A stretch of 33,609 nucleotides of DNA, from positions 1-33,609 of the forward strand of contig JAOAPL010000080.1 in the NCBI GenBank assembly GCA_025462925.1, in the 5' to 3' direction. A program made the translations under genes and the position numbers. Source of the DNA: Acidobacteriaceae bacterium. GTDB taxonomy: Bacteria; Acidobacteriota; Terriglobia; Terriglobales; Acidobacteriaceae. Of this stretch, positions 7,656-17,089 are shown one piece after another. How positions within the stretch are numbered: position 1 is the first letter of the stretch; each line of letters starts with the position of its first letter. Below the pieces are notes generated by a model. That model was not told the DNA's origin and did no database searches. It saw nothing but the letters and a program-made list of their open reading frames with translations.

Positions 7656-7694
7656 GTGACAGGGCAGCGTTCTAACCAACTGAACTACGTCCCC
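7656..7694 (-). pseudogene. tRNA-Asp(GTC) 5'-half fragment (acceptor 5' strand to anticodon loop)
   Basis: Reverse complement GGGGACGTAGTTCAGTTGGTTAGAACGCTGCCCTGTCAC; anticodon loop CTGTCAC (GTC); following AGACC does not pair with CTGCC. Confidence 0.8.
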
Positions 7695-7925
7695 AGCTTG
7701 TTTTCAAAGGTTTGTGGGAAACCCTTGATTTTCCTGTCTTTCCTTACTGTCCATAGTGTCGCCTGTTTCATCCACTTCCACCCCGTATAACCGAATTCCG
7801 GGGGTTAATGGACAGGAAATGGACAGGAAGCAACCCGAATCCAATCCTGTGCAGAAGGCCCTATGACCAACGCATCTGTCCATGCGCCGTGAATTAAATT
7901 GTAACAGACACTCTTCTGATCCGTC
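7666..7925. repeat. copy 2 of the ~230-bp diverged direct repeat carrying a tRNA-Asp 5' half
   Basis: Aligns by eye with 1363-1595 in the same orientation. Confidence 0.75.
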
Positions 7926-8346
7926 AGCCTGCTGCACCGAATCTGGTGCACTGGAACCCTGCGAGTTGACCTGCTCGATCGGAAATGCGAGCGAAATGTT
8001 CTGGGTGATACCCCGAGCCGACGACCGCTCACAATTTAGCGGATGGCGAGAGACCGACAATCCGATTGAAGAGATTTGGATCGCGGTTTGTACTGGCTAA
8101 TGTTAGCCGTCGAATTTCTCGGCCTACCGAGATGGTGAGTTGCCATAGTGCGCGCCTGCATGACGAAGGCTACGTGCCTCATCACCGCTCAGAATGCCGC
8201 TGCGGCAGCGTGCACGCCGGTCGGCAACAAACGGGGAGGGGTTAAACACCCGAACGACCTCCGCCTTTCGCGAGTGACATGCAAGAGAAAAAAGCGGTAT
8301 AACCTCAGAGGTATCCATTTGATTCCAGTTAAGATATAGAGCCTGA

Positions 8347-10707
8347 ATGCCTCTAAACGAAGCCGACACATGCCGGACGTATGTCCTCCCAAGACTGTAC
8401 AGCGCTGGCTGGGAAGACACGCAGATCAGTGAGCAGAAAAGCTTCACTGATGGCCGCATCGTGGTCGTCGGCAATCGCGCGATTCGTCGTCCTCAGAAGC
8501 GTGCGGACTATCTGCTCCGGTACCGCAGGGACTTTCCTATTGCTGTCGTCGAGGCGAAGGCAGTCTACAGAACCGCGGGCAATGGTCTCCAGCAGGCTAA
8601 GGAATATGCGCAGATTCTTGGGCTGAAGTTCGCTTATGCGACAAACGGCCACAGCATCATCGAGCACGATTTCCTCACCGGCCTGGACAACGAAATCCAG
8701 AATTTTCCGAAGCCTTCCGAGCTGTGGGACAGGCTGCGGGCCGCTGAAAATATCTCGGAGAGCGTAGGAGAACGCCTGCTCACGCCCTACTATCATCTCT
8801 CCGGAAAATCGCCGCGCTACTACCAAGAGATAGCTATCAATGGCGCGGTACAAGCCATTCTGCAGGGCAAGAAACGCGTGCTCCTCACGCTTGCAACAGG
8901 GACCGGCAAAACAGTTGTCGCATTTCAAGTTTGCTGGAAGCTCACGAATTCGCGATGGAACCGCGTCGGTGAGTATCGTCGTCCGCGCATCCTTTATCTG
9001 GCAGATCGCAATATTCTTATCGACGACCCGAAGGATAAGATTTTCGCGCCCTTCGGCGAGGCGAGGCACAAGATCGAAGGGGAAGCGATCAAGAGCCGCG
9101 AGATGTATTTCGCAATTTATCAGGCCCTTGCCAAAGACGAACGTCGGCCGGGTCTGTATCGTGAATACCCGCGAGACTTTTTCGACCTCATCGTTGTTGA
9201 CGAATGCCACAGAGGCAGCGCGCGTGACGAGAGCAACTGGCGCGAGATCCTAGAGTATTTTGAGCCCGCTTTCCAGCTCGGGATGACTGCCACTCCTTTG
9301 CGCGAAGATAACCGCGACACGTATCGCTACTTTCACAATCCGCTTTATATCTATAGCCTGCGCCAAGGCATCGATGACGGATTCCTAGCACCCTACCGCG
9401 TACACCGCATCGTTTCGACGGTTGATGCAGCCGGATGGCGGCCGACGCCGGGCGAAGTTGATAGGTATGGCCGTGAGATTCCAGACAGCGTGTACGGAAC
9501 CCCGGACTTCGACAGACTGATCGCGCTCAAATCCCGCACGGAGGCGATTGCCCGCAACTTAACGGATTTTCTCAAGAAATCTGATCGTTTCGCGAAGACC
9601 ATTGTCTTTTGCGTGGACCAAGAACACGCGGAGGAGATGCGACGCGTACTGAACAACTGCAACGCGGATCTGGTGATGCAATATCCTGACTACGTGGCGC
9701 GGGTCGTTTCCGACGAAGGCGATATAGGGCGCTCGCATCTCGGCCGCTTCATGGAGCTGGAAACCACGACGCCCGCGATCCTCACGACATCGCAGATGCT
9801 CACTACCGGAGTTGATGTACCGACCTGCAAGAACGTGGTCATCGTCCGAACCATTAATTCCATGACGGAATTCAAGCAGATCATCGGCCGAGGCACGCGC
9901 GTGCGTGACGACTATGGCAAGCTGTTCTTCAACATTCTGGATTACACAGGAAGTGCAACTCGTCTTTTCGCCGATCCTGACTTCGACGGCGATCCAGTGC
10001 AGGTGACCGAAGAGCAGATGGACGCAAGCGGAGAAACGATAGGCGAACCTACCGTCGTCGAGGAACAGGTGCCCGTCGAACTCGACGAGCTGCCGCCAGG
10101 AACGGGCCTCACTTTTGACGACGAAGCTCCTCCGCCGCGCAAATATTACGTCGATGCCGGCGTCGTTGAGATTGCCGCGCATCTCGTCTACGAACTCGAC
10201 GCAGACGGCAGACGACTCCAGGTTAAGAAATTTACGGAATACACCGCAGAGAGCGTGCGCAGTATGTATCCCTCCGCCGCCGAGCTGCGTACCAAATGGA
10301 GCAATGCCGCAGAGCGCGCCGCGATCATCGAGGCGCTGGAGGCGAAAGGCATATCGTTCGAGGAACTCGCGGAAGCGTCGAAACAGCCCGACGCAGATCC
10401 GTTCGACTTGCTGTGCCATGTCGCTTATAGTGCGCCCATCCGAAGCCGCCGCGAGAGGGCAGAGGCGGCGCGCAATGGAGGTAAGGCATTTTTTGACAAA
10501 TTCACGAACGGGGCACGGGACGTGTTGAATGAATTGCTGGAGAAATATGTCGAATTCGGGACAGCGCAGTTCCAGATACCTGACGTACTAAAAGTACCGC
10601 CGATATCCCGGCATGGGAATGTCATTGAAATCGCCGATTTCTTCGGTGGACCTGATCAGCTGCGGCACGCGGTCGGGGAACTTCAGAAACTTCTTTACAC
10701 GGCGTAA
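8347..10707 (+). CDS. hsdR: type I restriction enzyme, R (endonuclease/translocase) subunit
   Basis: N-terminal nuclease-like AVVEAKA; Walker A LATGTGKT; DECH box VVDECHRGSARDESNW; MTATPLRED; TTGVDVPTCKNVVIVRTINSMTEFKQIIGRGTRVRDDYGK (SF2 motifs V/VI); followed by hsdM and hsdS. Confidence 0.95.
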   Translation: MPLNEADTCRTYVLPRLYSAGWEDTQISEQKSFTDGRIVVVGNRAIRRPQKRADYLLRYRRDFPIAVVEAKAVYRTAGNGLQQAKEYAQILGLKFAYATNGHSIIEHDFLTGLDNEIQNFPKPSELWDRLRAAENISESVGERLLTPYYHLSGKSPRYYQEIAINGAVQAILQGKKRVLLTLATGTGKTVVAFQVCWKLTNSRWNRVGEYRRPRILYLADRNILIDDPKDKIFAPFGEARHKIEGEAIKSREMYFAIYQALAKDERRPGLYREYPRDFFDLIVVDECHRGSARDESNWREILEYFEPAFQLGMTATPLREDNRDTYRYFHNPLYIYSLRQGIDDGFLAPYRVHRIVSTVDAAGWRPTPGEVDRYGREIPDSVYGTPDFDRLIALKSRTEAIARNLTDFLKKSDRFAKTIVFCVDQEHAEEMRRVLNNCNADLVMQYPDYVARVVSDEGDIGRSHLGRFMELETTTPAILTTSQMLTTGVDVPTCKNVVIVRTINSMTEFKQIIGRGTRVRDDYGKLFFNILDYTGSATRLFADPDFDGDPVQVTEEQMDASGETIGEPTVVEEQVPVELDELPPGTGLTFDDEAPPPRKYYVDAGVVEIAAHLVYELDADGRRLQVKKFTEYTAESVRSMYPSAAELRTKWSNAAERAAIIEALEAKGISFEELAEASKQPDADPFDLLCHVAYSAPIRSRRERAEAARNGGKAFFDKFTNGARDVLNELLEKYVEFGTAQFQIPDVLKVPPISRHGNVIEIADFFGGPDQLRHAVGELQKLLYTA

Positions 10708-10716
10708 GAGGGGACC

Positions 10717-12270
10717 ATGGCAATGACGGCAGCGGCTCGCAGGACAGAAGCGCCAAAATCGACGGCACATCAGCTCGGCAGCATCATCAAGGCTTGTCGA
10801 GACATTATGCGCAAGGACAAGGGGCTCAACGGGGACATTGACCGCCTGCCGATGCTGACCTGGATCATGTTCCTGAAATTCCTCGACGACATGGAGCAAG
10901 TACGCCAGGCAGAAGCAAAACTTGCAGGCAAACGCTACCACTCCACCATCGAATCGCCTTATCGCTGGCGGGACTGGGCGGCGAAGCCCGAAGGTGTCAC
11001 CGGCCCGGAACTGATCGCGTTCATCAATCAGGATGAAGCGATGCGCCCGGATGGGAAGAGAGGGCCAGGGCTGTTTGCCTATTTACGCTCCCTGGAGAGT
11101 CTGAACGGCGACCGGCGAGACGTGGTTGCGCGCGTGTTTCAAGGTACCATCAACCGCATGGTGAACGGCTACCTGCTGCGGGATGTCATCAACCGCGTGA
11201 ATGATATTCATTTCACGTCGAAGGACGAGATCCACACGCTGGGCCATATGTATGAAACCATGCTCCGCGAGATGCGGGATGCCGCAGGCGACTCCGGCGA
11301 ATTCTACACGCCGCGCTCGCTCGTGAAATTCATCATCACCGTCGTAGACCCGAGGCTCGGTGAAACAATTCTTGATCCTGCCGCCGGCACCGGGGGATTT
11401 CTGGTCGAAGCCTTCGAGCACTTGCGGGGACAAGCAAAACGCGCGCAAGACTATGACCGCCTGCAGCACGGTACCCTTCAAGGAATTGAAGCAAAGCCCC
11501 TGCCGTACTTGCTCTGCGAGATGAATCTCCTGCTCCACGGCATGGAGTATCCGGAGATTGATTCAGGCAACGCTCTACGCTTTCCGCTTCGGGAGATCGG
11601 TGACAGGGATCGCGTCGATGTCATTGTGACCAATCCGCCGTTTGGCGGCGAGGAGGAGCGGGGAATTCTATCAAATTTCCCCGAGGACAAGCAGACCGCA
11701 GAAACCGCGCTCCTCTATTTGCAACTCATCATGCGCAAACTCAGACGCTCGGTCGGCGGGGTACGCGCCGGACGCTGCGGCATGGTCGTCCCCAACGGGC
11801 TTCTGTCAGGTGACGGAATATCGGCTCGCATCAAGGAAGAGCTGATAAAGGAATTTAATCTTCACACAATCGTCCGGCTTCCCAACGGCGTATTTTCTCC
11901 TTACACTCCGATTCCTACAAATCTGCTTTTCTTTGACCGCTCTGGACGCACAAAAGACGTGTGGTACTACGAACATCCTCTTCCGGAGGGCAAGAAGAAT
12001 TACACGAAAACGGCCCCGCTCCAATTTGAGGAATTCAAGGAGTGCCTTACATGGTGGAGGAAGCGTGAGGAGAATGATCGCGCGTGGAAAGTTGGGGCCA
12101 AGGATCTGCTTGCCACCGGGTGTAATCTTGATCGCAAAAACCCCAGTGCGAAGGAAGACATAACTCATCTTCCACCCCAGCAACTGGCGGAAAGCATCGT
12201 GCTAAAGCAGCAGAAGATCGCAGAAATCATGAGTGAAATCAAAACTCTACTCGGAGATGACCGAGCATGA
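10717..12270 (+). CDS. hsdM: type I restriction-modification system, M (N6-adenine methyltransferase) subunit
   Basis: DPAAGTGGFLVEAFEHL (motif I), VIVTNPPFGGEEE (NPPF motif IV), GEFYTPRSLVKFI. Confidence 0.95.
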   Translation: MAMTAAARRTEAPKSTAHQLGSIIKACRDIMRKDKGLNGDIDRLPMLTWIMFLKFLDDMEQVRQAEAKLAGKRYHSTIESPYRWRDWAAKPEGVTGPELIAFINQDEAMRPDGKRGPGLFAYLRSLESLNGDRRDVVARVFQGTINRMVNGYLLRDVINRVNDIHFTSKDEIHTLGHMYETMLREMRDAAGDSGEFYTPRSLVKFIITVVDPRLGETILDPAAGTGGFLVEAFEHLRGQAKRAQDYDRLQHGTLQGIEAKPLPYLLCEMNLLLHGMEYPEIDSGNALRFPLREIGDRDRVDVIVTNPPFGGEEERGILSNFPEDKQTAETALLYLQLIMRKLRRSVGGVRAGRCGMVVPNGLLSGDGISARIKEELIKEFNLHTIVRLPNGVFSPYTPIPTNLLFFDRSGRTKDVWYYEHPLPEGKKNYTKTAPLQFEEFKECLTWWRKREENDRAWKVGAKDLLATGCNLDRKNPSAKEDITHLPPQQLAESIVLKQQKIAEIMSEIKTLLGDDRA

Positions 12271-13520
12271 GCACTCCTTGGCCGGACACTCCTTTCGGCG
12301 ACTTTCTGAAACCGAACAAGCGCCCTTACACCCTCGGTCCAAACCAAGACGCCAACCTCGTGGGCATGCGCTGGTATGGGGATGGGCCATTTCACCGTGA
12401 ATTGAAGGCTGCGATGAAGATTGCCAAGAAGACGCATTTCGTCATCAAAGCAGGGGATGTCATCTACAACAAACTCTTTGCTTGGAAGGGTAGTTTTGGC
12501 GTGGTTCCTCCGGCACTCGATGGCATGTTCGTGTCCGACAAGTTTCCGACGTATGAGTTGGACCGGAGCAAGGTAGACGAGAACTGGCTACGCTGGTTTT
12601 TCCGTTGGCCGCCGCTTTGGGAGCAGGCCAGGACAATGTCCAAGGGCTCTGCTGCGCTTTCCAAGCTCACGCTGAACCCGCCGAAGTTTCTACTTCTAAA
12701 AATGCCGCTTCCCCACATCGACGAACAGCGGGGACTTGCAGCCAGGCTGGACGGACTTGCCGCTAAGACTGAGGAAGCTCGCGGTCTTCAGGACCAAGCA
12801 CTGATTGAGTCCGCCAATTTATTGAAGACGGCCCTGCGTCGCATCGCGACCAAGGTCAACGCGACGGGCCAGCTAGGACAAGTCCTTACCGGAAAGCCTC
12901 GCAACGGATGGTCCGCGAAATGCGACAACGCTAACAACGGCATTTCGGTCCTGTCACTTGGGGCGGTAACGGGGTTTCGTTATCGAGCTACGGAGTTCAA
13001 GAAAACGTCGCTCCACGCCGACAAGGACGGACATTTTTGGCTGAAGCCCGGCGATCTGCTAATTACGCGTAGTAACACACCTGAACTTGTTGGACACGCT
13101 GCGATCTATAGCGGCAGTCCGTCCCCTTGCATCTACCCCGACCTCATGATGCGGCTTCCGTTGACTCTGGATCATGTAGACCCTACGTTTGTGTGGTACT
13201 GGCTGCAGTCTCCGCCCGCACGAGATTTCATATTCGGGAAGGCCAAAGGAACCAGTTCCACGATGAAGAAAATCTCGCAAGGTGTCGTCATGGCGATTCC
13301 TTTCCCCACGCACCTTAGCTTGCACGAGCAGCGCCGCATCGTCGCCGAGTTGGACCGGCTGCAAACTGAAGCGGATTCTCTGAAGACTCTCCAAGCCGAG
13401 ACTGGAACGGAACTCCGCGCCCTCATGCCGTCGATTGTTTCGAGGGCGTTCACCGGCCAGCTTGCCGGAGTTGGTACCCTCACAAACGTGGACGAATCAA
13501 CCGTTGACACTGCAGTGTAA
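12267..13520 (+). CDS. hsdS: type I restriction-modification system, S (specificity) subunit
   Basis: Two TRD-like halves, each ending in conserved coiled segments (LPHIDEQRGLAARLDGLAAKTEEA; HLSLHEQRRIVAELDRLQTEADSL); ATGA overlap with hsdM. Confidence 0.9.
   Translation: MSTPWPDTPFGDFLKPNKRPYTLGPNQDANLVGMRWYGDGPFHRELKAAMKIAKKTHFVIKAGDVIYNKLFAWKGSFGVVPPALDGMFVSDKFPTYELDRSKVDENWLRWFFRWPPLWEQARTMSKGSAALSKLTLNPPKFLLLKMPLPHIDEQRGLAARLDGLAAKTEEARGLQDQALIESANLLKTALRRIATKVNATGQLGQVLTGKPRNGWSAKCDNANNGISVLSLGAVTGFRYRATEFKKTSLHADKDGHFWLKPGDLLITRSNTPELVGHAAIYSGSPSPCIYPDLMMRLPLTLDHVDPTFVWYWLQSPPARDFIFGKAKGTSSTMKKISQGVVMAIPFPTHLSLHEQRRIVAELDRLQTEADSLKTLQAETGTELRALMPSIVSRAFTGQLAGVGTLTNVDESTVDTAV
13507..13518. 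promoter_or_regulatory. palindromic putative operator ACACTGCAGTGT upstream of the XRE (CapH-like) gene
   Basis: Perfect 12-bp palindrome inside hsdS codons, next to TTGACA (13504-13509) and 22 bp before the ATG. Confidence 0.55.
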
Positions 13521-13539
13521 GCTCTATAAGCTGACGGTC

Positions 13540-13896
13540 ATGGAAGGCCTCGGACCATTCATGCGCCGCCGTCGAGACGAGCTGGATCTTTCGCTCCGGG
13601 AATTTGCGAAACGGCTCGATTGTTCCGCGGCCTTTGTCTCGGACATCGAACTCGGGCGCCGGAATCCCTCAGAGAAAGTCCTGGCCGAGATTGCCCGCGT
13701 CCTCGACGTAAAGTTGGAAGAACTCCAGGCAATGGATGTGCGGCCGCCCATAGACGATATTAAGCGGCTGACACAGAACGATCCGCGATTTGCCCTGGCG
13801 TTTCGGACGATGATCGACAAAAAGGTCAGCGCAGACGAACTGCTGGCCCTTGCCAATCAAAAAAAAGGGGAAAGACACCCGAAGCATAAGAAATGA
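13540..13896 (+). CDS. capH: XRE-family HTH repressor, CapH-like
   Basis: MEGLGPFMRRRRDELDLSLREFAKRLDCSAAFVSDIELGRRNPSEKVLAEIARVLDV: clear HTH; paired with an ImmA/IrrE gene upstream of CBASS. Confidence 0.8.
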   Translation: MEGLGPFMRRRRDELDLSLREFAKRLDCSAAFVSDIELGRRNPSEKVLAEIARVLDVKLEELQAMDVRPPIDDIKRLTQNDPRFALAFRTMIDKKVSADELLALANQKKGERHPKHKK

Positions 13897-14594
13897 AAAT
13901 CTTCCGCACCAAATCCGGCCCATTCGCCGAACGCCCGCACTTTGAACCCAGCGAGATAGACCGGGTTTGCGCTGACGAGCTGCGGAAAGAGAGCCTCTAC
14001 CCCAGTTCACCGGAAGCCATACGCATCGACCGATTTGTCGAGAAGCGTTTTGGCGTCGTGCCCCAGTACGAAGACCTGCCTGACGGCGTGCTGGGATTTA
14101 CCAAATTCACCAAGAAGGGCGTTGAGGCCATAGTTATTGCGATAGCGCTCGATTCCGAAAGAGGCAAGGTGGCCGAGCGCCGCGTCAGGACCACACTCGC
14201 GCATGAGGCCGGGCATGGGCTACTGCACGCCTACCTGTTCGCGCGCGACGAGAAATCCCTCCATCTCTTCGATGCTGATAGCCATTCGGATCACAAGATT
14301 CTCTGCCGAGATGTCCAGGGCGACGAACGTAAAAGCCGGACCTACGATGGCCGCTGGTGGGAGTTTCAGGCGAACCGGGCGATGGGCGGCCTCCTCTGTC
14401 CCTGGACACTGGTGCAGGACGCGCTGAAATCGTTTCTCGTCCCGAGCGGTTCCTTGGGTGTAGTGACCCTCGACGAAAAACGCCGGGAAGAGGCGACGCG
14501 CACGCTGGCTGACATCTTCGACGTGAACCCGATCGTCGCGAAAATCCGGATCACCGAGCTATACCCCGCGGAGACGGGGCAACTCAGGCTGTAG
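13893..14594 (+). CDS. capP: ImmA/IrrE-family metallopeptidase, CapP-like
   Basis: TLAHEAGHGLLHAYL (HExxH); ATGA overlap with the HTH gene; directly upstream of the CBASS operon. Confidence 0.8.
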   Translation: MKIFRTKSGPFAERPHFEPSEIDRVCADELRKESLYPSSPEAIRIDRFVEKRFGVVPQYEDLPDGVLGFTKFTKKGVEAIVIAIALDSERGKVAERRVRTTLAHEAGHGLLHAYLFARDEKSLHLFDADSHSDHKILCRDVQGDERKSRTYDGRWWEFQANRAMGGLLCPWTLVQDALKSFLVPSGSLGVVTLDEKRREEATRTLADIFDVNPIVAKIRITELYPAETGQLRL

Positions 14595-14605
14595 CTTTTT
14601 TTTGT

Positions 14606-14637
14606 TGACAGTGTTCGCACTGTCCGCTTACACTGCA
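14606..14637 (+). promoter_or_regulatory. CBASS operon promoter with palindromic operator
   Basis: TTGACA (14606-14611), 17 bp, TTACAC; perfect palindrome GACAGTG-TTCG-CACTGTC (14608-14625) covers the -35/spacer. Confidence 0.65.
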
Positions 14638-14692
14638 CTCTCGGGCTAGTTTAGGCGGAGCGTGCCGCCGAAAGGCAGATTCAGGCGAACTT

Positions 14693-15652
14693 ATGGAACT
14701 CACAGACACCCAGCTTAATTATTTCGTCAACAACCGACTCAAACTGCCAAAAGGCAAACGTGCCGACTATCTCGCCCAGGTGGACCACCTCATTGAAAGA
14801 TTCTCCGCTGCTGCGGACGGCGACAAGGTTATCAACATCAAGAAGTTCCTGAAGACGGGCTCGCTGCGCAAGGGTACCGTGCTCCGCCCGAGGGGCGACT
14901 TCGGCGTAGATGCCGACGTGGCGGTCTTCCTGAACGCCAACGGGGCTTCCCAATACGATCTCGCCAACCTTCATGACCGTATCCGGAAACTCCTGGTAAA
15001 GATCTACCCCACCAAAGAGCCCGAAGACTTCACTGTCCAGCCGCGGACGCTCGGGATTGAATTTCTGGACTCCGGTCTCGAAATGGATCTCGTGCCGCTC
15101 GTCGTCATAGACGGGCCTGGCGACTACGGATGGCAGCCGTCGTCACGCGGCGACGCGCCCGTCAAAACCAGCGTGGCGAAGCAGCTGGAATTCATCCGCG
15201 CCAGGAAGGATTCCTATGCAAATTTCACAGCGCTCGTACGTTTGCTCAAGTCCTGGCGGAATTTCCATGACTTGGACGAGAGTTTCCGGTCCTTCACGAT
15301 AGAGCTGATTGTCAGCCACCTGCAGGATACTGAAGGGGCACCAGCCTCACTGGAGGCCGGACTTCTGCGGTTTTTCCTCTACGTGGCAGATTCGCAGCTC
15401 AAGACCCCGATCTGCTTCAAGGAATGCGGCACGCCGAAGACCCTCCCGAAAGATCGGGTGGTAATTTTCGATCCATGCAATGCTGACAACAATGTTGCCC
15501 GGAAAATTACGGACCAGGACTGCAAGGCGATCGTTGAGAAGTGTCTTAATGCGTGGGAAACGCTCACTTATGCGCGCAATTACGATGGCAAAACGCAGAC
15601 GCTGGAACTCTGGAAGGAAATATTCGGCCGGTCATTTGTAATCGAGGAGTAA
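14693..15652 (+). CDS. cdn: CBASS CD-NTase (oligonucleotide cyclase)
   Basis: GSLRKGTVLRPRGDFGVDADVAVFL (GS...DxD active site) and later LEMDLVPLV (third Asp); followed by HORMA and TRIP13-like genes. Confidence 0.9.
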   Translation: MELTDTQLNYFVNNRLKLPKGKRADYLAQVDHLIERFSAAADGDKVINIKKFLKTGSLRKGTVLRPRGDFGVDADVAVFLNANGASQYDLANLHDRIRKLLVKIYPTKEPEDFTVQPRTLGIEFLDSGLEMDLVPLVVIDGPGDYGWQPSSRGDAPVKTSVAKQLEFIRARKDSYANFTALVRLLKSWRNFHDLDESFRSFTIELIVSHLQDTEGAPASLEAGLLRFFLYVADSQLKTPICFKECGTPKTLPKDRVVIFDPCNADNNVARKITDQDCKAIVEKCLNAWETLTYARNYDGKTQTLELWKEIFGRSFVIEE

Positions 15653-15655
15653 GGC

Positions 15656-16159
15656 ATGTCTTATTCGGAATCATTGACGGAAACCTACAGCGTAGCCGAC
15701 ATCGGCAAGGTGATCGACTGCGTCGCGGCCGATCTGGATATGAATTCACAATCCACCGGGCTTTTGACGCGCGACCAGGTGAAGAACTATGCGGCGGATG
15801 TCAAAGCGCTGGCCCAAAAGGGCTACCTCGTCGAGGCGAACATCGTCCTGTACGATGCGTCCGGCAAGCCGATCCACGCCGCGAAATACGAAGTGTCCAC
15901 CGATGCTTCGACGCTCACCGCCCAGCGTCCCGGTAATAACCGCTGGCCGCGCACGCCGTCGGGCCAGTTGAATATAGTGGTGCAGTATAGCCAGAAGTGG
16001 CGCAATTTAACGGACACGCAGCGAGCGGCATTCAAGCAAACCTTGAGCACAGGGTGGACGACGTCGAACACGGATCTGTCATTTCCCACCTTGACGCGGT
16101 CGGCCGACCGCAATTACGTCAGCAACGGCTGGGGAGTGACCAAGAGCGTGTATGCGTAA
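15656..16159 (+). CDS. cap7: bacterial HORMA-domain protein (Cap7-like)
   Basis: MSYSESLTETYSVADIGKVIDCVAADLDMNSQSTGLLTRDQV... matches the start of bacterial HORMA proteins; lies between CD-NTase and TRIP13-like ATPase. Confidence 0.8.
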   Translation: MSYSESLTETYSVADIGKVIDCVAADLDMNSQSTGLLTRDQVKNYAADVKALAQKGYLVEANIVLYDASGKPIHAAKYEVSTDASTLTAQRPGNNRWPRTPSGQLNIVVQYSQKWRNLTDTQRAAFKQTLSTGWTTSNTDLSFPTLTRSADRNYVSNGWGVTKSVYA

Positions 16160-16183
16160 CTCAAACCGGGAAGTAGGTAGTCG

Positions 16184-17089
16184 ATGAGCGAAGTTAAGGA
16201 AATCGCCGAGCTGTTTGAACTGGAGTTGGATCTCCCGAACGCCGGCATCGCTGCGTCGGCGAAGAGGCTGGTCGGTTTTGAGAATCGTTACCAGAAACTG
16301 CACCGGGCGCTCCGCCTGCTGGCTGATCCGGAGGAGCTGCGCGCATGGAGCCGGAAATATCATCACCAGGAACTCGCCGTCTGCTCTGCTGTATCGGACA
16401 GGTATCCCCTGGTTATCTTCGCGGGCGATGTCGGCACCGGAAAGACGGTCACGGCCGAAGGCGCGTGTGACAGACTGGCTCGCGACGCCCGCAAGGAGGC
16501 GATGCTCTTCAAACTCAGCACGCGCGTCCGTGGATCGGGCAAGGTCGGTCAGATGAGCACGCTTCTCAACCAGGCGTTCGATGTCGTCGCCAAGCAGGCC
16601 GGAAAGACCCGGCAGGCCTTCCTCATCATCGACGAGGGCGACTCGCTTGCGTCCACGCGGGACACGGTGCAAAGCCACCATGAGGACAAAGTGGCGGTCA
16701 ACACCATCATCCAGAAAGTCGATGATCTTCGCCGCCATTCCGGCCGGATCCTGGTATTTCTCTGCACCAACAGGGCAGGGGCGCTGGACCCCGCCATTGT
16801 TCGCCGTGCGGCCGTCAGCGAGCAGTTCGACCGTCCGACCGATCAGGAACGGGAAGAGCTGTTCCGTATGGATCTCGGCGGCCTGACTATTAAAGACCAG
16901 ACGCTGCGTGAGTTGGTACGTCTCACCGGCCCGCGAGATGGGCGTCCGGGCCTTACTTTTTCGGACTTGCGCTCGAAGCTTTTGCCAGACGCGCTTTGCC
17001 GCGCATTCCCGAGCCGGGGGCTGACCGAAGACGACTTGATCGCTGCGGCGAAGGAAGTGCGGCCGTCTCCTGTGGTGGGAAACGGATGA
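16184..17089 (+). CDS. cap6: AAA+ ATPase, TRIP13/Pch2-like (Cap6)
   Basis: Walker A FAGDVGTGKTVTAE, Walker B AFLIIDEGDSLA, FLCTNRAGALDPAIVRRA sensor/arginine-finger region; operon context. Confidence 0.9.
   Translation: MSEVKEIAELFELELDLPNAGIAASAKRLVGFENRYQKLHRALRLLADPEELRAWSRKYHHQELAVCSAVSDRYPLVIFAGDVGTGKTVTAEGACDRLARDARKEAMLFKLSTRVRGSGKVGQMSTLLNQAFDVVAKQAGKTRQAFLIIDEGDSLASTRDTVQSHHEDKVAVNTIIQKVDDLRRHSGRILVFLCTNRAGALDPAIVRRAAVSEQFDRPTDQEREELFRMDLGGLTIKDQTLRELVRLTGPRDGRPGLTFSDLRSKLLPDALCRAFPSRGLTEDDLIAAAKEVRPSPVVGNG

Noticed and set aside
8353-9210. 285-aa minus-strand ORF
   Set aside because: Antisense to hsdR, which has unmistakable motifs; a by-product of high-GC codon usage.
9559-10419. 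286-aa minus-strand ORF
   Set aside because: Antisense to hsdR; no recognisable motif.
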